Shown here: positions 16,756 through 25,110 of the stretch, piece by piece
How the letters are laid out: each line of letters begins with the position of its first letter
Numbering within the stretch: the first letter of the stretch is position 1
Assembly: GCF_049723235.1 (NCBI RefSeq)
Contig: NZ_JBNARB010000001.1
Location: 62,001 to 126,000 of the forward strand
DNA: 64,000 bases
Direction: 5' to 3'
Source of the DNA: Thermovenabulum sp049723235
GTDB lineage: Bacteria; Bacillota; Thermosediminibacteria; Thermosediminibacterales; Thermosediminibacteraceae
The notes under the pieces: model-generated
What the model saw: only the letters and a program-made list of their open reading frames with translations
What the model was told of the DNA's origin: nothing
Databases searched by the model: none
Translations under genes and position numbers: made by a program

Positions 16756-17703
16756 CTAATCCTCAAAATCTAATTCTGGCACCTGGGTAATGGCCCCGGT
16801 CGGGCATACCGCTGCACATAAACCGCATCCTTTGCAGTACTTCAGATTGAAGAGAGGTCCATCTTCACCTTTTTTAATGCAGGAGTCCGGGCAATAGATC
16901 CAGCAGGTCCAGCACTGGGTACAGGTGTCTGTATTTAAAACGGGTCTTTTCATACGCCAATTTCCGGTAATCATACCTTCGTTTTCTTCCTGAGGAGAAG
17001 GAACGGTTCCGGCAAAGGGCATCTGCTTTAAAAGTTCCTTGGCTTCTAATTTTGTCTCTTCTATGGCGGGTTTAGGAGGCAATGTCTTAACCTGAACTTC
17101 CTCGTATCCGCGACGCATTGCAGCAGGGTTTTTAACCACCTTAGCTAAATTTTCTACATCTACGATACCCGTGACTTTAGCAACAGCCCCAACTATAGGT
17201 GCGGCAATGCCCGCGCCAATACCCGTGGCATCGGTAGCACCTTCAGCACCGGAAAGGGTGATTACGGCTTCAGCCATGCTGCTGGCGTCTACCGTCGCGA
17301 TCTGAGCCAAATTACCGGTGTCTCCTAAGAACTTTAATATGGTGTCTATGCTGCGGCGAGTATTTACTATTAATGTGCTCCCGGGTTTGATGCCTTTGAG
17401 TATTGGTACACCTTTGACCAGTGTCTCTTCCAGCACCACCACTATATCGGGGCTTTCGTTTTCATACACATACCTGCTGGCAATTGGATCACTGCTTATG
17501 CGCGCATAGGCGCGTACAGGTACATTGATTCGGTCCGGCAGGTCTACGTAATTTTCCCAGGCTTGAACGTATTTTCCTTCTTTTGCTGCTGCTTCGGTGA
17601 GGGCTACTACTACGTCCCTGGCGTCTTTATTCATAATGACGCCCCGGGACCATACGGTAATTTGTTTTAAATTGGGTTCTTTAAAAAGATCGGCAGAAGA
17701 CAT
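16756..17703 (-). CDS. Oxalate oxidoreductase, fused gamma-delta subunit
   Basis: 315 residues from the start chosen here. The N-terminal part is the gamma-type domain of 2-oxoacid:ferredoxin oxidoreductases (V-V-V-L-E-E-T-L at the core); the C-terminal 60 residues are a delta-type 2x[4Fe-4S] ferredoxin with C-T-Q-C-W-T-C-x3-C-P and C-K-G-C-G-L-C-x3-C-P. Such a gamma-delta fusion of this length is what I recall for Moorella oxalate oxidoreductase. Start: AGAGGAGGA sits one base from ATG 17709 but seven bases from ATG 17703, so 17703 is favoured; a GTG at 17757 adds an unlikely lysine/asparagine-rich leader. First gene of the oxidoreductase transcript. Confidence 0.82.
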   Translation of the reverse strand: MSSADLFKEPNLKQITVWSRGVIMNKDARDVVVALTEAAAKEGKYVQAWENYVDLPDRINVPVRAYARISSDPIASRYVYENESPDIVVVLEETLVKGVPILKGIKPGSTLIVNTRRSIDTILKFLGDTGNLAQIATVDASSMAEAVITLSGAEGATDATGIGAGIAAPIVGAVAKVTGIVDVENLAKVVKNPAAMRRGYEEVQVKTLPPKPAIEETKLEAKELLKQMPFAGTVPSPQEENEGMITGNWRMKRPVLNTDTCTQCWTCWIYCPDSCIKKGEDGPLFNLKYCKGCGLCAAVCPTGAITQVPELDFED

Positions 17704-17774
17704 TGACATTCCTCCTCTCTTAGATTTTTTATTTAAAATATTGAAAAAAATGTTCACCTCCCTTAAAAGTTTTA

Positions 17775-17780
17775 ATTATA
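17775..17780 (-). promoter_or_regulatory. Possible -10 element of the oxalate oxidoreductase promoter
   Basis: TATAAT on the minus strand at 17780-17775, about 70 bases before the gene. No good -35 lies 16-18 bases upstream; instead the palindrome at 17802-17818 falls just upstream of that position, so an activator may be needed. Confidence 0.4.
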
Positions 17781-17801
17781 TGAAAACTTAATTTTCTTAT
17801 G

Positions 17802-17818
17802 TGGCATACGGTATACCA
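17802..17818. promoter_or_regulatory. Inverted-repeat operator candidate for the GntR/FCD regulator
   Basis: TGGCATAC-G-GTATACCA: eight-base arms around one centre base with a single mismatch. The TGG(T/C)-ATAC half site resembles FadR/FCD-type GntR operators. It lies about 100 bp upstream of the oxidoreductase genes and near the -35 region of the putative promoter, and a GntR/FCD gene lies 2.2 kb away in the same cluster. Confidence 0.6.
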
Positions 17819-17919
17819 ATTACCTGCATTAAAAATAAGTTTTTTTGTCCTTTCCTTCTTCTACAATAAAGTTATGATGCAAATTTTGAATTTATGACAT
17901 GTAGTTTAAAAATTAATTT

Positions 17920-20025
17920 TCATTTTTTCTTTTTTAATTCATCTATGGCATTTATAAGGTGCTTCTGCCTGATTAATCCTGCCTCCTGTGATATAGGGCG
18001 ATTTGAAACAAACTCTAAAGCCGCTGCAAAAGCTGCCCTGCGGCAAACCGCTTCAATTTCTGCTCCTGTAAAACCTTCGGACTTTAGAGATAATTCTTCC
18101 AGGTTTAAGTCATCTGCAAGAGGACGGGAACGCAGATGAATTTCAAAGATCGCCCGCCTGTCGAGCCTATCGGGATAAGGGAATTCTATAACTTCGTCGA
18201 ATCTACCCGGCCTTAAAAGTGCTTTGTCAATAAGGTCGATTCGATTTGTAGCTCCAATTACAATTACCTGATGAATCTCTTCGAGAGCATCAAACTCTAA
18301 CAGGAACTGGGAAACTAAATGCCCGTTTGTTTCTTCACCCCCGCGTCTCACCGGGACGAGGGCGTCCAATTCGTCGAAAAATAATATACAGGGAGAAACC
18401 TGCCGGGCTTTTCGGAAAACCTCATGGAGCATTTTTTCAGCTTGCCCTTTCCATCGGGAAAATAATAGAGAAGTGTTTACGGGAATAAAGTTAATCCTGC
18501 TTTCCCTGGCTAAAGCCCTTACAGTAAGGGTTTTTCCAGTGCCGGGAGGCCCAAAAAGCAAAATGCCTTTTGGAGGATTAAGGTGAAATTTTTCAATGAG
18601 TTCTGGGAGGGTCAATGGCCACTGAACCAATGACTTTAACCGTTCCTTTATAGGGTTTAAGCCTCCGATATCCTCCCATCCTACGGAAGGAAGCTCTACG
18701 GCAAATTCCCGCGTTGCGGAGGGGTCTACTTCCTCAAGAGCGTTCAGAAAATCGTTCATGGTCACTTTTAATTCGGTTATATCCAGGGGAGCCGAATCGG
18801 AAGGTAATTTTTCCAGCACTCTCTGAAGTGCATGCATTCCTGCTTCCCGGCACAGGGCTGCAAGATCGGCACCCACAAAACCGTGAGTTACAGCGGCTAA
18901 GCGATCCAAGGAAACATCTTCCGAAAGGGCCATACCGCGAGTATGGATTTCTAAAATTTCCCGGCGGCCGCGCTGATCGGGTACATCTATGAGAATTTCT
19001 CTATCGAACCTTCCCGGACGGCGCAGGGCCGGGTCTATTAAATCCGGCACATTGGTAGCTGCAAGAACTATGACATTACCCCTTGCCTCCAAGCCGTCCA
19101 TCAATGCCAGTAACTGAGCCACCACCCTTTTTTCCACATCTCCATGCACTTCGGTACGCCGGGGGGCTATAGCATCGATTTCGTCTAAGAATATTATGGT
19201 GGGGGCCTTTTTTTTAGCTTCCTCAAATACCTGCCTGAGCTTTGCTTCGCTTTCACCGTAGTATTTGTTCATTATTTCCTGACCGTTAACCAGTATAAAG
19301 TGAGCTTCCGTTTCTGCAGCGATGGCTCGAGCAATAAGGGTTTTTCCGGTACCCGGCGGACCGTATAAGAGTATACCCTTTGGAGGCTCTATTCCCAGCT
19401 CGTGAAAAATGTGAGGGTATTTTAACGGGAGTTCCACAATTTCTCGAATTTTTTTAATCTCTTTTTCCAATCCGCCGATATCCTCATAGGTGATATTTTC
19501 CCTGCGGCTCTGGGAACTTTCGGTTCCTTTTATTCGCACGATGGTTTCACGGGTTATTATTACTGCTCCTCTTGGAGAGGTACCTTCTATGGTAAACGCT
19601 TCATCTGTTCCGCTGAACTGGGGTATGGACACCTGATCCCCTGCGATGACTGCCCTGCCCATAAGAAATTTTTTTATAACCTGAACTTCCTTATCTGCCC
19701 CCTGCCACCCGGTTAAAACCGGAGAAAGAACGATGACTTTGGCTTCCAGGGCTTCGCATGGAGCTAATTCCACCAGGTCCCCAATTCCTGCCCCGGAATT
19801 CAACCTTATTACACCATCCATCTGAATGCAGCCGGGAAGACAGCTTTCGGGAAAGCCGGGGACTACCCTTGCTACTGTAGTGCGCTTTCCTGTAATTGCC
19901 ACTACATCATTTGGCTTTAGTCCTAAGGCAGACATTGCATCGGCAGGTATTCTGACCATACCCTTTCTTGCATCCTGAATTTCCGCCTCTATTACCTTAA
20001 GCCTGAAATTTTCAGTTAATGTCAA
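17920..20025 (-). CDS. CDC48/VAT-type double-ring AAA+ ATPase
   Basis: 701 residues with the full CDC48 layout: N-terminal double-psi barrel domain (about 8-165), AAA D1 (Walker A G-P-P-G-T-G-K-T 222-229, Walker B I-I-F-L-D-E 278-283, pore loop K-Y-Y-G) and AAA D2 (Walker A 492-499, Walker B I-L-F-F-D-E 547-552, pore segment R-W-K-G instead of the usual W-F-G). Such proteins unfold or remodel other proteins and are typical of archaea and eukaryotes, uncommon in bacteria. TTG start at 20025 overlaps the GntR stop and follows GGGGGTGAG at good spacing. Its place between the oxalate regulator and the oxidoreductase suggests a role in enzyme assembly or turnover. Confidence 0.9.
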   Translation of the reverse strand: MTLTENFRLKVIEAEIQDARKGMVRIPADAMSALGLKPNDVVAITGKRTTVARVVPGFPESCLPGCIQMDGVIRLNSGAGIGDLVELAPCEALEAKVIVLSPVLTGWQGADKEVQVIKKFLMGRAVIAGDQVSIPQFSGTDEAFTIEGTSPRGAVIITRETIVRIKGTESSQSRRENITYEDIGGLEKEIKKIREIVELPLKYPHIFHELGIEPPKGILLYGPPGTGKTLIARAIAAETEAHFILVNGQEIMNKYYGESEAKLRQVFEEAKKKAPTIIFLDEIDAIAPRRTEVHGDVEKRVVAQLLALMDGLEARGNVIVLAATNVPDLIDPALRRPGRFDREILIDVPDQRGRREILEIHTRGMALSEDVSLDRLAAVTHGFVGADLAALCREAGMHALQRVLEKLPSDSAPLDITELKVTMNDFLNALEEVDPSATREFAVELPSVGWEDIGGLNPIKERLKSLVQWPLTLPELIEKFHLNPPKGILLFGPPGTGKTLTVRALARESRINFIPVNTSLLFSRWKGQAEKMLHEVFRKARQVSPCILFFDELDALVPVRRGGEETNGHLVSQFLLEFDALEEIHQVIVIGATNRIDLIDKALLRPGRFDEVIEFPYPDRLDRRAIFEIHLRSRPLADDLNLEELSLKSEGFTGAEIEAVCRRAAFAAALEFVSNRPISQEAGLIRQKHLINAIDELKKKK

Positions 20026-20708
20026 ATTTTACTCACCCCCTGATTTTTTTTGAGGAAATAAGCCTCCCGGGATTTCTCAATATGTTTCCGGGCAATTTCT
20101 TCTGCAAGCACGGAATCGCCTTTGGCTATGGCTTTTACAAGATTTTTATGTTCTTCGGTAGCTACCTGCATACGCCCCGGGACGCTGTATCCTATTTTTG
20201 TAAAGGCGGCAATGTAGTCCACCAGAAGGTTTATCATTTGATAAAGCCGTGGGCATTCTGCTGCTTCGTAAATGATATTATTGAATTCTAAGTGAAGGAC
20301 CTGTAAAGTCTTTTCATCCTTTTGCTCTAAGGCTTTTTCCATTTCTGTGATAATTTCGTTAAGCCTGTTTAGTTTTTTAGGACTTATTCTTTCTGCTGCA
20401 AGCCTCGCCGCCAGCCCTTCTAAAACCGCCCGAATAGCATAGATATCCTGGATATCCCGCTCGGAGATATTAGATACAATTACGCCCTTTCTGGGGATAT
20501 GGCGGACAAGTCCTTCCTGCTCGAGTTTGCGAATGGCTTCCCTGACGGGTGTACGGCTCACACCCAGCTGCCGGGCAATATCCCGCTCCACAAGTTTAAG
20601 ACCCTGCGGCAATTTGGCGTTTAAAATGTTTTCTCTTAAGATTCTATAAACTTCTCTGCTGATAGGTGGGTATTCCTGAAGCTCTATGGGGTCTAATAGA
20701 TTTTCCAT
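20022..20708 (-). CDS. GntR-family regulator with FCD domain
   Basis: 228 residues: GntR winged helix (about 15-80, with R-D-I-A-R-Q-L-G-V-S-R-T-P-V-R-E-A-I-R) followed by the all-helical FCD ligand domain (about 90-220), whose Asp and His metal-ligand pattern is visible in part. FCD regulators respond to small carboxylic acids, which suits an oxalate locus. It overlaps the CDC48 gene by four bases and probably binds the palindrome at 17802-17818. Effector identity is inferred from neighbours. Confidence 0.88.
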   Translation of the reverse strand: MENLLDPIELQEYPPISREVYRILRENILNAKLPQGLKLVERDIARQLGVSRTPVREAIRKLEQEGLVRHIPRKGVIVSNISERDIQDIYAIRAVLEGLAARLAAERISPKKLNRLNEIITEMEKALEQKDEKTLQVLHLEFNNIIYEAAECPRLYQMINLLVDYIAAFTKIGYSVPGRMQVATEEHKNLVKAIAKGDSVLAEEIARKHIEKSREAYFLKKNQGVSKI

Positions 20709-20905
20709 TTTTTCACCCCTTTTCTCAGCTTTTCAAAAGTTGCAGGTTGTCTTACAAACCCAGTACAATTTATACTGAATATAAGACTCTGATATTCCAG
20801 GAAATAATCAAATAAAAATGGAATAATATTACATCGTTATGCAGGAGGATTTTATAAGAGCAATGTCGAAAAAAATTAAAATAATAAATGTGGAAAGGAG
20901 AATTT

Positions 20906-22108
20906 TTGCTGAAATTAAAAAATATTTATCGAATTTTGGTCTTTTTTGTGATATTTATAGCTTTATTATCGTACTCGATATCGTCGATGGCCGGGGATGA
21001 AAAGGGAAATTTATATATCTCAAGAGGAGAATTTGCCAAAATACTTGTTCAGGCGGCTTTTCCCGAAGCAAACTCTATAAACGGGGGAAATATTATTTTC
21101 AGGGATTTAGAGATGAATTCGATAAATGCTCCTTTCATTTTATTCCTTTACCAGAAGGGAATTATAAAGGGGTACCCCGATGGCACGGTAAAACCTGAAA
21201 AACTCATTACATACCCTGAGACCCTTGCTCTGATTTTAAGAACGCTGGGGATAAGGGATTTGGAGGGGAAAAATGTAAATTGGGAAAAATCCTGTGTGGA
21301 ATTGTCGGTAAAAGAAGGCTTAATAAAAAGCGGGACGTATAATAGCGAAAGAAAAATATTAAGCCGAAAGGATGGGGAAGAATTAGTAAAAAATATTTTC
21401 TTGCAAAACGGTAATGCAAAAACCACGGTAATGGAAGTATTGAAAAAGAAAAACGCCCTGGAAAATTATAAAAGAAGAGATGTAATGGATTTGGTCTATA
21501 TAAAAGGAAGGGAAGAGTTTTCTCTTGAAAATGAGGTACATACAACCCTGATAAATAATGTTTTTCACCAGAAAATGATGACAAGGGCTAAAAACGGCAA
21601 TGATGGCATCAATGGTACGGAGATATATATTGATGAAAATTACAATTATATTAATCTAAGCAATACGGCGAATAAGGAAAGTAATAAATGGATCAGGGTC
21701 AAAACAAGTTTAAATGATTTTAATATTCCTGTTTTCATTGAATATTTCAATTTTCAGGAGGGCTTTTTTATTTTAGAAGACTGGCCTTACGAAGGTGTTT
21801 CAAGGATTAAATATTACCTGCCTTCTTTTGACAATAAGAATGGGATAAAGGATTTAGAAAAAATCGGCATACTGCCTTCCTCTATTTTACAGTCCCAAAA
21901 GGATTATACCGTTGAAAAAATAAAAGGGGAACTTTTTATAGATGAAAATAGGAACCTTTTAAAGGAGATTTTCGAAATAAAGATAATTATAAATTCTACC
22001 GATAGTATTACATTAAATGGATTTAATGAATATTTTAATACAGGGGAAGAGGAGCAAATAATTATTCCTGATGAAGCTAAAAATGCTCCTTATATAGATA
22101 TGAATTAG
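20906..22108 (+). CDS. S-layer-homology (SLH) domain protein, secreted
   Basis: About 400 residues with an N-terminal signal segment, then SLH-type repeats over roughly residues 35-165: I-S-R-G-E-F-A-K-I-L and G-I-I-K-G-Y-P-D-G-T-V-K-P-E-K-L-I are typical. The rest has no domain I recognise; it is beta-rich and charged. SLH proteins bind pyruvylated cell wall polymers. The start is TTG 20906, set by AAAGGAGA (20893-20900); the in-frame ATG 20888 includes that site. Followed after 32 bp by a GH18 hydrolase, so both may work at the cell surface or spore coat. Confidence 0.75.
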   Translation: MLKLKNIYRILVFFVIFIALLSYSISSMAGDEKGNLYISRGEFAKILVQAAFPEANSINGGNIIFRDLEMNSINAPFILFLYQKGIIKGYPDGTVKPEKLITYPETLALILRTLGIRDLEGKNVNWEKSCVELSVKEGLIKSGTYNSERKILSRKDGEELVKNIFLQNGNAKTTVMEVLKKKNALENYKRRDVMDLVYIKGREEFSLENEVHTTLINNVFHQKMMTRAKNGNDGINGTEIYIDENYNYINLSNTANKESNKWIRVKTSLNDFNIPVFIEYFNFQEGFFILEDWPYEGVSRIKYYLPSFDNKNGIKDLEKIGILPSSILQSQKDYTVEKIKGELFIDENRNLLKEIFEIKIIINSTDSITLNGFNEYFNTGEEEQIIIPDEAKNAPYIDMN

Positions 22109-22140
22109 CTAATATTCTTGGGGCTGAAAGGGGATAAAAT

Positions 22141-23562
22141 ATGAAAAAAACCATAGGGAAATTTAAGTACATATTGACAACTCTTATAATATTAATTTTT
22201 TGCTTTTTTACCTATACCCCGTCCTATGCAGCTACCGCCAGCGTGAAATTGGATGGGAGCCTTTTGAAATTTGATGTAAATCCAATTTTAAAAAATAACA
22301 GGGTTTTCGTCCCTTTCAGGGCAATAAGTGAAAAAGTGGGGGTAACCGTGAACTGGGATAATAGGGAAAGAAAGGTTACAGCTTTTAACAACGATGTTAC
22401 GGTGGAGTTGAAGCTAAACAGTAAGGTTGCTTTAGTGAACAATAAAACCTACAATATGGATGTGTCTCCAATACTGTATCAGGGGAGGGTGCTTGTCCCG
22501 TTGAGATTTTTTTCCGAAGCCTTTGGCGCTACTGTGAACTGGGATGAAAAAAGCAGAACGGTTAATATAATTTCAAAGCAGAAGGTTTTAAAACACATCC
22601 TGGGGTATTATTACTCGTATTCATTTCAGGATTTTTTAAACAACGCTGACAAATTAACCTCCATAGCTGTAAAATGGTACACCTTGGATGACAACGCCAA
22701 GTTGACCAATTACGATAACAAAAGGTTTATAATGACTCCCCAGGACTATCAGGAAGTATTCCGAATAGCAAAAGAGAAAGGGATATACGTTTACGCCCTC
22801 GTCTTTGAGAGTGACAGGCAAAAACTTTCCCAAGCCCTTGCCACAGCGGAAAAAAGAAAGGAAATTGTCCAAAGCATAGTGTATGAAGTTCAAAAAGAAG
22901 GATATGATGGGGTAAATTTAGACTTTGAATACTTAAGTCCCTCCGACAAGGATAATTTCAATGAGTTTGTTAAATCCCTTTATAATGCTTTGAAAGAAAA
23001 GAATAAATCTTTAAATCTCTCATTACCCGTGAAGACTGAGGAAAGGGACTGGTGGCCCGGCTACGATTACGAGACTCTCGGTAAATATTCCGATTTTGTT
23101 GTGCTCATGGCTTACGATAAAAACCCAGCAAATCCGGAACCTCAGGCAGGAGTGGACTGGGTAGAGCAAATACTCGATTACACATTAAAAAGAATCCCCG
23201 CAGAAAAGGTGGTTCTGGGTATAGGTTATTACGGATACGCCTGGGCTAATGGAAAAAAATACACGGTGCTGCCTTCCAGGATGGGATTAAATTACACCGG
23301 TATCCTTTATGCCGATGAGCTACAGTCGAAATACGGGCTGAAGTTTAGTATTGATGAAAAAACTTTAATGGCTTATGGAAAATTTACCGATGAAAACAAT
23401 GTAACCTATCAAATATGGATGGAAAGCGACGTGGCGGTAAAGAACAAAGTAATAAGTGCGGTGTCCAGAGGGCTAAAGGGAATTGCGGTTTGGAGGCTGG
23501 GTTATACAACAAATGGTTTCTGGGATGCGGTTGGGGAGAAAATGGTGCCGTTGAAAAAGTAA
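22141..23562 (+). CDS. GH18 family glycosidase with copper-amine-oxidase-like N-terminal repeats (SleL/YdhD-type)
   Basis: 473 residues: signal peptide (cut after A-Y-A near residue 30), two copper-amine-oxidase-N-like stalk repeats (about 33-145; V-F-V-P-F-R-A-I and V-L-V-P-L-R-F-F mark each), then a GH18 barrel (about 150-470). The catalytic motif is D256-G-V-N-L-D261-F-E263 with Glu263 as acid/base; N in place of the middle D is common in bacterial peptidoglycan N-acetylglucosaminidases linked to spores. A likely role is cell wall or cortex hydrolysis rather than chitin degradation. Confidence 0.85.
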   Translation: MKKTIGKFKYILTTLIILIFCFFTYTPSYAATASVKLDGSLLKFDVNPILKNNRVFVPFRAISEKVGVTVNWDNRERKVTAFNNDVTVELKLNSKVALVNNKTYNMDVSPILYQGRVLVPLRFFSEAFGATVNWDEKSRTVNIISKQKVLKHILGYYYSYSFQDFLNNADKLTSIAVKWYTLDDNAKLTNYDNKRFIMTPQDYQEVFRIAKEKGIYVYALVFESDRQKLSQALATAEKRKEIVQSIVYEVQKEGYDGVNLDFEYLSPSDKDNFNEFVKSLYNALKEKNKSLNLSLPVKTEERDWWPGYDYETLGKYSDFVVLMAYDKNPANPEPQAGVDWVEQILDYTLKRIPAEKVVLGIGYYGYAWANGKKYTVLPSRMGLNYTGILYADELQSKYGLKFSIDEKTLMAYGKFTDENNVTYQIWMESDVAVKNKVISAVSRGLKGIAVWRLGYTTNGFWDAVGEKMVPLKK

Positions 23563-23566
23563 ATTT

Positions 23567-23593
23567 ATCCCGCTTTTGGCGGGATTTTTTTTA
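23567..23593 (+). terminator. Intrinsic terminator after the GH18 gene
   Basis: ATCCCGC, loop TTTTG, GCGGGAT, then T7. Confidence 0.9.
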
Positions 23594-23643
23594 TATAAAA
23601 AAATGCCTTTTTGTGATATTATTTACTTTAAGGGTGATCTTAT

Positions 23644-24450
23644 ATGGTTATTGCTCTTATAGGGAAAAGTGGAACTGGAAAAAGTTATAAAGCCCTGATG
23701 ATTGCAGCTTTAAATAACGCGGAAATAATCATCGATGACGGTCTTGTTATATACAATAACAGCGTTGTAGCGGGAACCTCGGCAAAAAAAGAGAAAACCA
23801 GGATTGCGGCGATAAAAAGGGCGCTGTTTAAAGATCCTGCCCATGCCAAAGAGGCAAGGGAAAAATTGCGGGAAATAAGCCCGGGTAAAAATATTCTGGT
23901 TATTGGCACTTCCGAGAATATGGTCAAGGAAATTTGCAGGACTCTTTCGCTGGACTTTCCCGATAAAACCCTTTACATTGAGGAAATATCTTCGGATAAG
24001 GAAATTGAAACAGCAAGGTTTTTAAGGAGCAAGGAGGGAAAACACGCTATTCCCGCTCCCACTCTTGAGGTGAAAAAGTATTTTTCCGGATATCTCTTAG
24101 ATCCGATGAAGATATTTTTTAGAAGGGGAAAGGTAGAATTTGAAAAGGAAAGTACGGTGGTCAGGCCTACTTACAGCTACCTCGGAAAGTATACCATCTC
24201 CAATGTGGCGGTGGAGCAGTTAGCGCTTTTTACAGCTAATAGCATCAGCGGTGTCGCAAAAGGTGGAAGGGCTATTCTGGAAAATTATGAAAGCGGCATT
24301 GTGATAAATTTGGAACTAAATTTAGAATACGGATATAAAATTGATGAGCTGCTTTCAAAGGTTCAAGAAGAGGTAAAAAAAATAGTGGAATACTGCACCG
24401 CTTTAAATGTGTTAAAGGTGAATGTAACGGCTAAAAAACTAATTATATAA
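23644..24450 (+). CDS. P-loop NTPase fused to an Asp23/Gls24-like domain
   Basis: 268 residues. The N-terminus has a perfect Walker A G-K-S-G-T-G-K-S (residues 7-14) and a nucleotide kinase-like start; the C-terminal 70 residues (about 197-268, I-S-G-V-A-K-G-G to the end) look like an Asp23/Gls24 alkaline-shock domain with its alternating strands and K-V-x-E-E-V-K-x-I-V-E pattern. I do not know the function of this combination. The start ATG is preceded by AAGGGTGAT. It appears as a single-gene unit between terminators/spacers. Confidence 0.7.
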   Translation: MVIALIGKSGTGKSYKALMIAALNNAEIIIDDGLVIYNNSVVAGTSAKKEKTRIAAIKRALFKDPAHAKEAREKLREISPGKNILVIGTSENMVKEICRTLSLDFPDKTLYIEEISSDKEIETARFLRSKEGKHAIPAPTLEVKKYFSGYLLDPMKIFFRRGKVEFEKESTVVRPTYSYLGKYTISNVAVEQLALFTANSISGVAKGGRAILENYESGIVINLELNLEYGYKIDELLSKVQEEVKKIVEYCTALNVLKVNVTAKKLII

Positions 24451-24565
24451 ATATTATTACTTCAATAGAAGGAATCTTCCATTTGTGTGTAGAATATTTT
24501 TTTGTATTTTGTATATAGTATGTATTTTTCAAAGTATATATTTTATTTACGAAAGGGTGAAAAGA

Positions 24566-25090
24566 ATGAAATGCCATAACTGTGAAGAACAGGGCCTGGA
24601 AAAAAGATTTAAGGATGACGAAGTGGACCTTTCGGTTTTAAAAGAGGCATTGAAGGATTACAGAGATTCCAGAAACAATTTAATTACAGCCCTTCAAATA
24701 GCCCAGGAAATTTACGGGTATTTACCCAGGAAGGCCTTATACTTCATTGCCGAAGAGATGAAGGTAAAGCCGGCAAAGGTTTTCGGGGTTGCTACTTTTT
24801 ACACCCAGTTTCGTTTAAAGCCTATCGGTAAGCATTTAATTTTACTGTGCCAGGGTACCGCCTGCCATGTAAATGGTTCGGAATTTATTTTGAACGCTCT
24901 TTGCGATGAATTAAAGATTGAAGAGGGAGAAACCACCGAAGATGGATTGTTTACTCTTCAAAATGTAGCTTGCCTGGGGTGTTGCAGTTTGGCCCCCGTC
25001 ATGATGATAGATGGAGAGGCCTATGGCAAGCTGACACCGGACAAAGCCAGGGAAATTATACGGGAAATTTACAGTAAAGAAAAGGTTTGA
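24566..25090 (+). CDS. NuoE-like [2Fe-2S] subunit of a flavo-iron-sulfur NAD(P) complex
   Basis: 174-residue 24-kDa-type subunit carrying one [2Fe-2S] cluster with Cys95, Cys100, Cys136 and Cys140 (C-x4-C and C-x3-C). It passes electrons from the FMN of the NuoF-like partner. ATG 24566 is favoured by AAAGGGTGA five bases upstream; a longer frame from 24485 would add a hydrophobic stretch that no NuoE has. The N-terminus carries a small extra C-H-N-C. First of three tightly packed genes. Confidence 0.9.
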   Translation: MKCHNCEEQGLEKRFKDDEVDLSVLKEALKDYRDSRNNLITALQIAQEIYGYLPRKALYFIAEEMKVKPAKVFGVATFYTQFRLKPIGKHLILLCQGTACHVNGSEFILNALCDELKIEEGETTEDGLFTLQNVACLGCCSLAPVMMIDGEAYGKLTPDKAREIIREIYSKEKV

Positions 25091-25110
25091 AAAATTTGGA
25101 GGTGTGCAGG

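Noticed and set aside
14585..17703. Pyruvate:ferredoxin oxidoreductase (PorABCD)
   Set aside because: The alpha subunit has R31 and the R109/D112/D116/F117 set instead of the pyruvate-type Thr, and a gamma-delta fusion of oxalate-enzyme length lies next to an OxlT-like carrier.
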